NCBI GenBank assembly: GCA_046723645.1
Contig: JBKOUY010000101.1
Location: 1 to 17,318 of the forward strand
Length of the DNA: 17,318 nt
Direction of reading: 5' to 3'
DNA from: DASQUK01 sp046723645
Lineage (GTDB): Bacteria; Actinomycetota; Acidimicrobiia; Acidimicrobiales; VFJN01
In this document: one piece after another, positions 15,912-17,318 of the stretch
How positions within the stretch are numbered: the stretch's first letter is position 1
Layout of the letters: each line of letters opens with the position of its first letter
Translations under genes and position numbers: made by a program
Notes under the pieces: generated by a model
Databases searched by the model: none
What the model saw: only the letters and a program-made list of their open reading frames with translations
What the model was told of the DNA's origin: nothing

Positions 15912-16250
15912 CCCGGCGGTCGAGCTCCTTCGCGATCTCGCAACCCGGCGATGACGGGACAGGTCGGATCAAGGACACCAAAGCGGTCTGGGCGATCAGA
16001 GAGTCAGACCCAGTCAGCGAAGCCCTGCCCGCTTCCTAGACGACCGCCGGAACGGTCACGCGGATCATCCCTGCCGATCCCTCGCCGTGTCGTGCTGTGC
16101 TGACGATCCGCCGGGCGCGGGCCGCCCGCAGCGGGCCATATGCGGCGGTGGCTAGGGGCGCGTGCCGTCTGATCGGTGGGCTGGGCAAATGATCGCGTAC
16201 TCTCGACCGATTTCAGTCGCAAACGAGGTGGCGGGCCAAAGGCGAGTAGC
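15912..16250. other. Intergenic region after uspA with repeat copy 2
   Basis: This 339-bp stretch carries copy 2 of the 65-bp repeat. It also has a TACTCT hexamer (16198-16203) that could be a -10 box for the interrupted lipoprotein gene, and a weak AAAGGCGAG ribosome binding site just before GTG 16251. I see no gene in it on either strand. Confidence 0.45.
16071..16135 (+). repeat. 65-bp direct repeat, copy 2
   Basis: This is the partner of 15344-15408, in the same orientation with no gaps and eight mismatches. It lies 115 bp before the lipoprotein start, much as copy 1 lies 128 bp before uspA. No terminal inverted repeats or ORF mark it as an insertion sequence. Confidence 0.7.
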
Positions 16251-17033
16251 GTGCCCGCCCTGGTGAGACACATCCTGGTGATCGTGGCAGTGGGCTTGCT
16301 GTTCGGCGCCTGCGGTGACGATGACGACGACACGACCCCAGCCGCATAGGGGGAGGGTACGCACGGCGGAGATGCCGACGCGTACGTCGAAGCCCTCGCT
16401 GGGTCGTTGAATGAGGCAGTTGCCTCGTTGAATGAATCAGGCGAGGGCGTGCCCCTCGACCAGACGCAGACAAGGTGTGTCGCGAGGGCGATTGTCGATG
16501 TGGTCGGCGTGGATGCGCTCAGGGAGGCTGGCATCTCGCCCGACGAGTTCGCCGGAGCGGACGATTTTGCCTCGCTCGGCGTCGAGCTCCCTGACAACGC
16601 AACTGCTGACTTGGGTGTCGTGCTCGGCGAATGCGATGTCGTCGAAACGCTCGAAGGCGTGGTCATCGCTGGGTTCACCGACGAGTTCGGCGTCGAGCTA
16701 CCACCTGACGGTGTCAGGTGCCTGGTCGACGACCTGGACGACCATGCCGTTGCGGAAGCCTTTGCTGCCACGTTCATCGAAGGTTCCAGTGAGCACCTCC
16801 GGGTTCTGGTCTCATCGTCCATGGGTGCGTGTCCTGCCGTGGTGACCGCGGTGTTCATCGCCACGGCGCCAACCGAACTGACACCCGAAGCTGAGGCATG
16901 CATTAGCGCCTTCGTCCGAGACAACGCTGAGCTCGTGAGGGAGACCTTCGCATCACGGGAGAGCGCCACCACCGCGACTCGAGAGCTCGGCGACCAGCTG
17001 GCTGCCGCTTGCGCTGAGGCGATCGACGGCTGA
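16251..17033 (+). pseudogene. Lipoprotein gene interrupted by in-frame TAG
   Basis: GTG 16251 opens a lipoprotein signal: basic N-terminus, hydrophobic ILVIVAVGLLFGAC with the lipid-modified Cys at residue 21, then the linker GDDDDDTTPAA. A TAG at 16347-16349 (codon 33) stops it. The same frame then runs without another stop for 227 codons to TGA 17031-17033, so only one base separates it from a 260-residue lipoprotein. The downstream part reads as genuine protein: acidic, alpha-helical, no Arg/Pro-rich shadow signature. It shows three similar units in which Leu-x-Pro or a like turn precedes a Cys-containing helix (QTRCVARAIVD, GVRCLVDDLDD, AEACISAFVRD). Two further cysteines sit in GECDVVE and GACPAVV. 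The function is unknown. Restart at TTG 16407 would give a protein without an export signal. Confidence 0.7.
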
Positions 17034-17191
17034 TTGACTGAACGGTTAGTAGCGCTCGCGGAGAGTGGAGTTGCACCGCTTGCGTGGACACGGGTTGTTA
17101 TATGCGGCCGAGTTGTGCTCGTGGTTGATGGGGCTTTGGTGACCGAGAGCCGTTCGTGGCCGAGGGGACCGGGGCTACGACGAGGACTTAC

Positions 17192-17318
17192 TCAGCCCCC
17201 CAAGATCGTGTTCTCAATCGGCGCCTCGGTTTCCGCATCGCTCCCGGATGAGACGAGAACGCTGAGCAGCAGGATCGGCAGCGCGACTGCAACGGCTCCG
17301 AGGGCGACTGCGCTCGTA
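17192..17318 (-). CDS. C-terminus of a membrane protein, truncated by the window edge
   Basis: On the minus strand a frame is open from the window end to TGA (plus 17192-17194). It gives 41 residues, beginning TSAVALGAVAVALPILLLSV and ending SDAETEAPIENTILGG. The first 23 or so residues form one hydrophobic membrane segment, followed by a short acidic polar tail. The start lies beyond the window and the family cannot be told. It converges on the interrupted lipoprotein gene. The 158 bp between them (17034-17191) hold nothing I can identify. Confidence 0.5.
   Translation of the reverse strand, partial: TSAVALGAVAVALPILLLSVLVSSGSDAETEAPIENTILGG

Noticed and set aside
16004..16972. Minus-strand ORF of 322 codons opposite the interrupted lipoprotein gene.
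   Set aside because: It is Ser/Thr/Ala/Pro-rich low-complexity shadow sequence with no motif. The plus-strand frame has the lipobox and a balanced composition.

Overview
The window is high-GC bacterial DNA from an actinomycete-type organism. Mycothiol synthesis (an MshC-type ligase), an F420-dependent NADP reductase, a thrS–HIT gene pair as in mycobacteria, and a HAD-PlsC gene next to a wax ester synthase/DGAT all point to Actinomycetota. The overall style fits Acidimicrobiia-like lineages, but the sequence alone cannot settle the class. Several gene starts have a TANNNT box 6-8 nt upstream, as expected for the leaderless transcripts common in this phylum.

Positions 1-6086 are a compact all-plus-strand housekeeping block: the tail of an M23 peptidase, F420:NADP reductase (npdG-like), mshC, a PlsC-type acyltransferase, thrS, a HIT-family nucleotide phosphorylase and a two-TM protein. 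Neighbours overlap by GTGA or lie very close. The block links redox cofactor supply, phospholipid synthesis and translation.

Positions 6087-8076 look like an insertion scar. They hold a decayed ORF spread over three frames, a secreted Thr/Pro-tailed protein, a cluster of GC-rich hairpins, and a tyrosine-recombinase remnant broken into three frames.

Positions 8077-12926 hold a protein with a C-terminal PEP-utilising phosphohistidine domain but no ATP-grasp domain. A divergent lipid pair follows, HAD-PlsC (minus) and WS/DGAT (plus), with back-to-back leaderless promoters. This fits storage lipid synthesis.

Positions 12927-17318 are looser accessory DNA: a DUF6875-like protein with visibly lower GC, an epoxide hydrolase on the minus strand, and a small UspA with a near-consensus promoter, bracketed by a 65-bp direct repeat. 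Next comes a lipoprotein gene cut by an in-frame TAG just after its lipobox, and then the C-terminus of a minus-strand membrane protein that runs off the window. I saw no rRNA, tRNA, CRISPR array or intact mobile element. No multi-gene system that I would call new is evident; the best leads are the interrupted lipoprotein, the repeat pair around uspA, the orphan PEP-swivel protein and the integrase scar.
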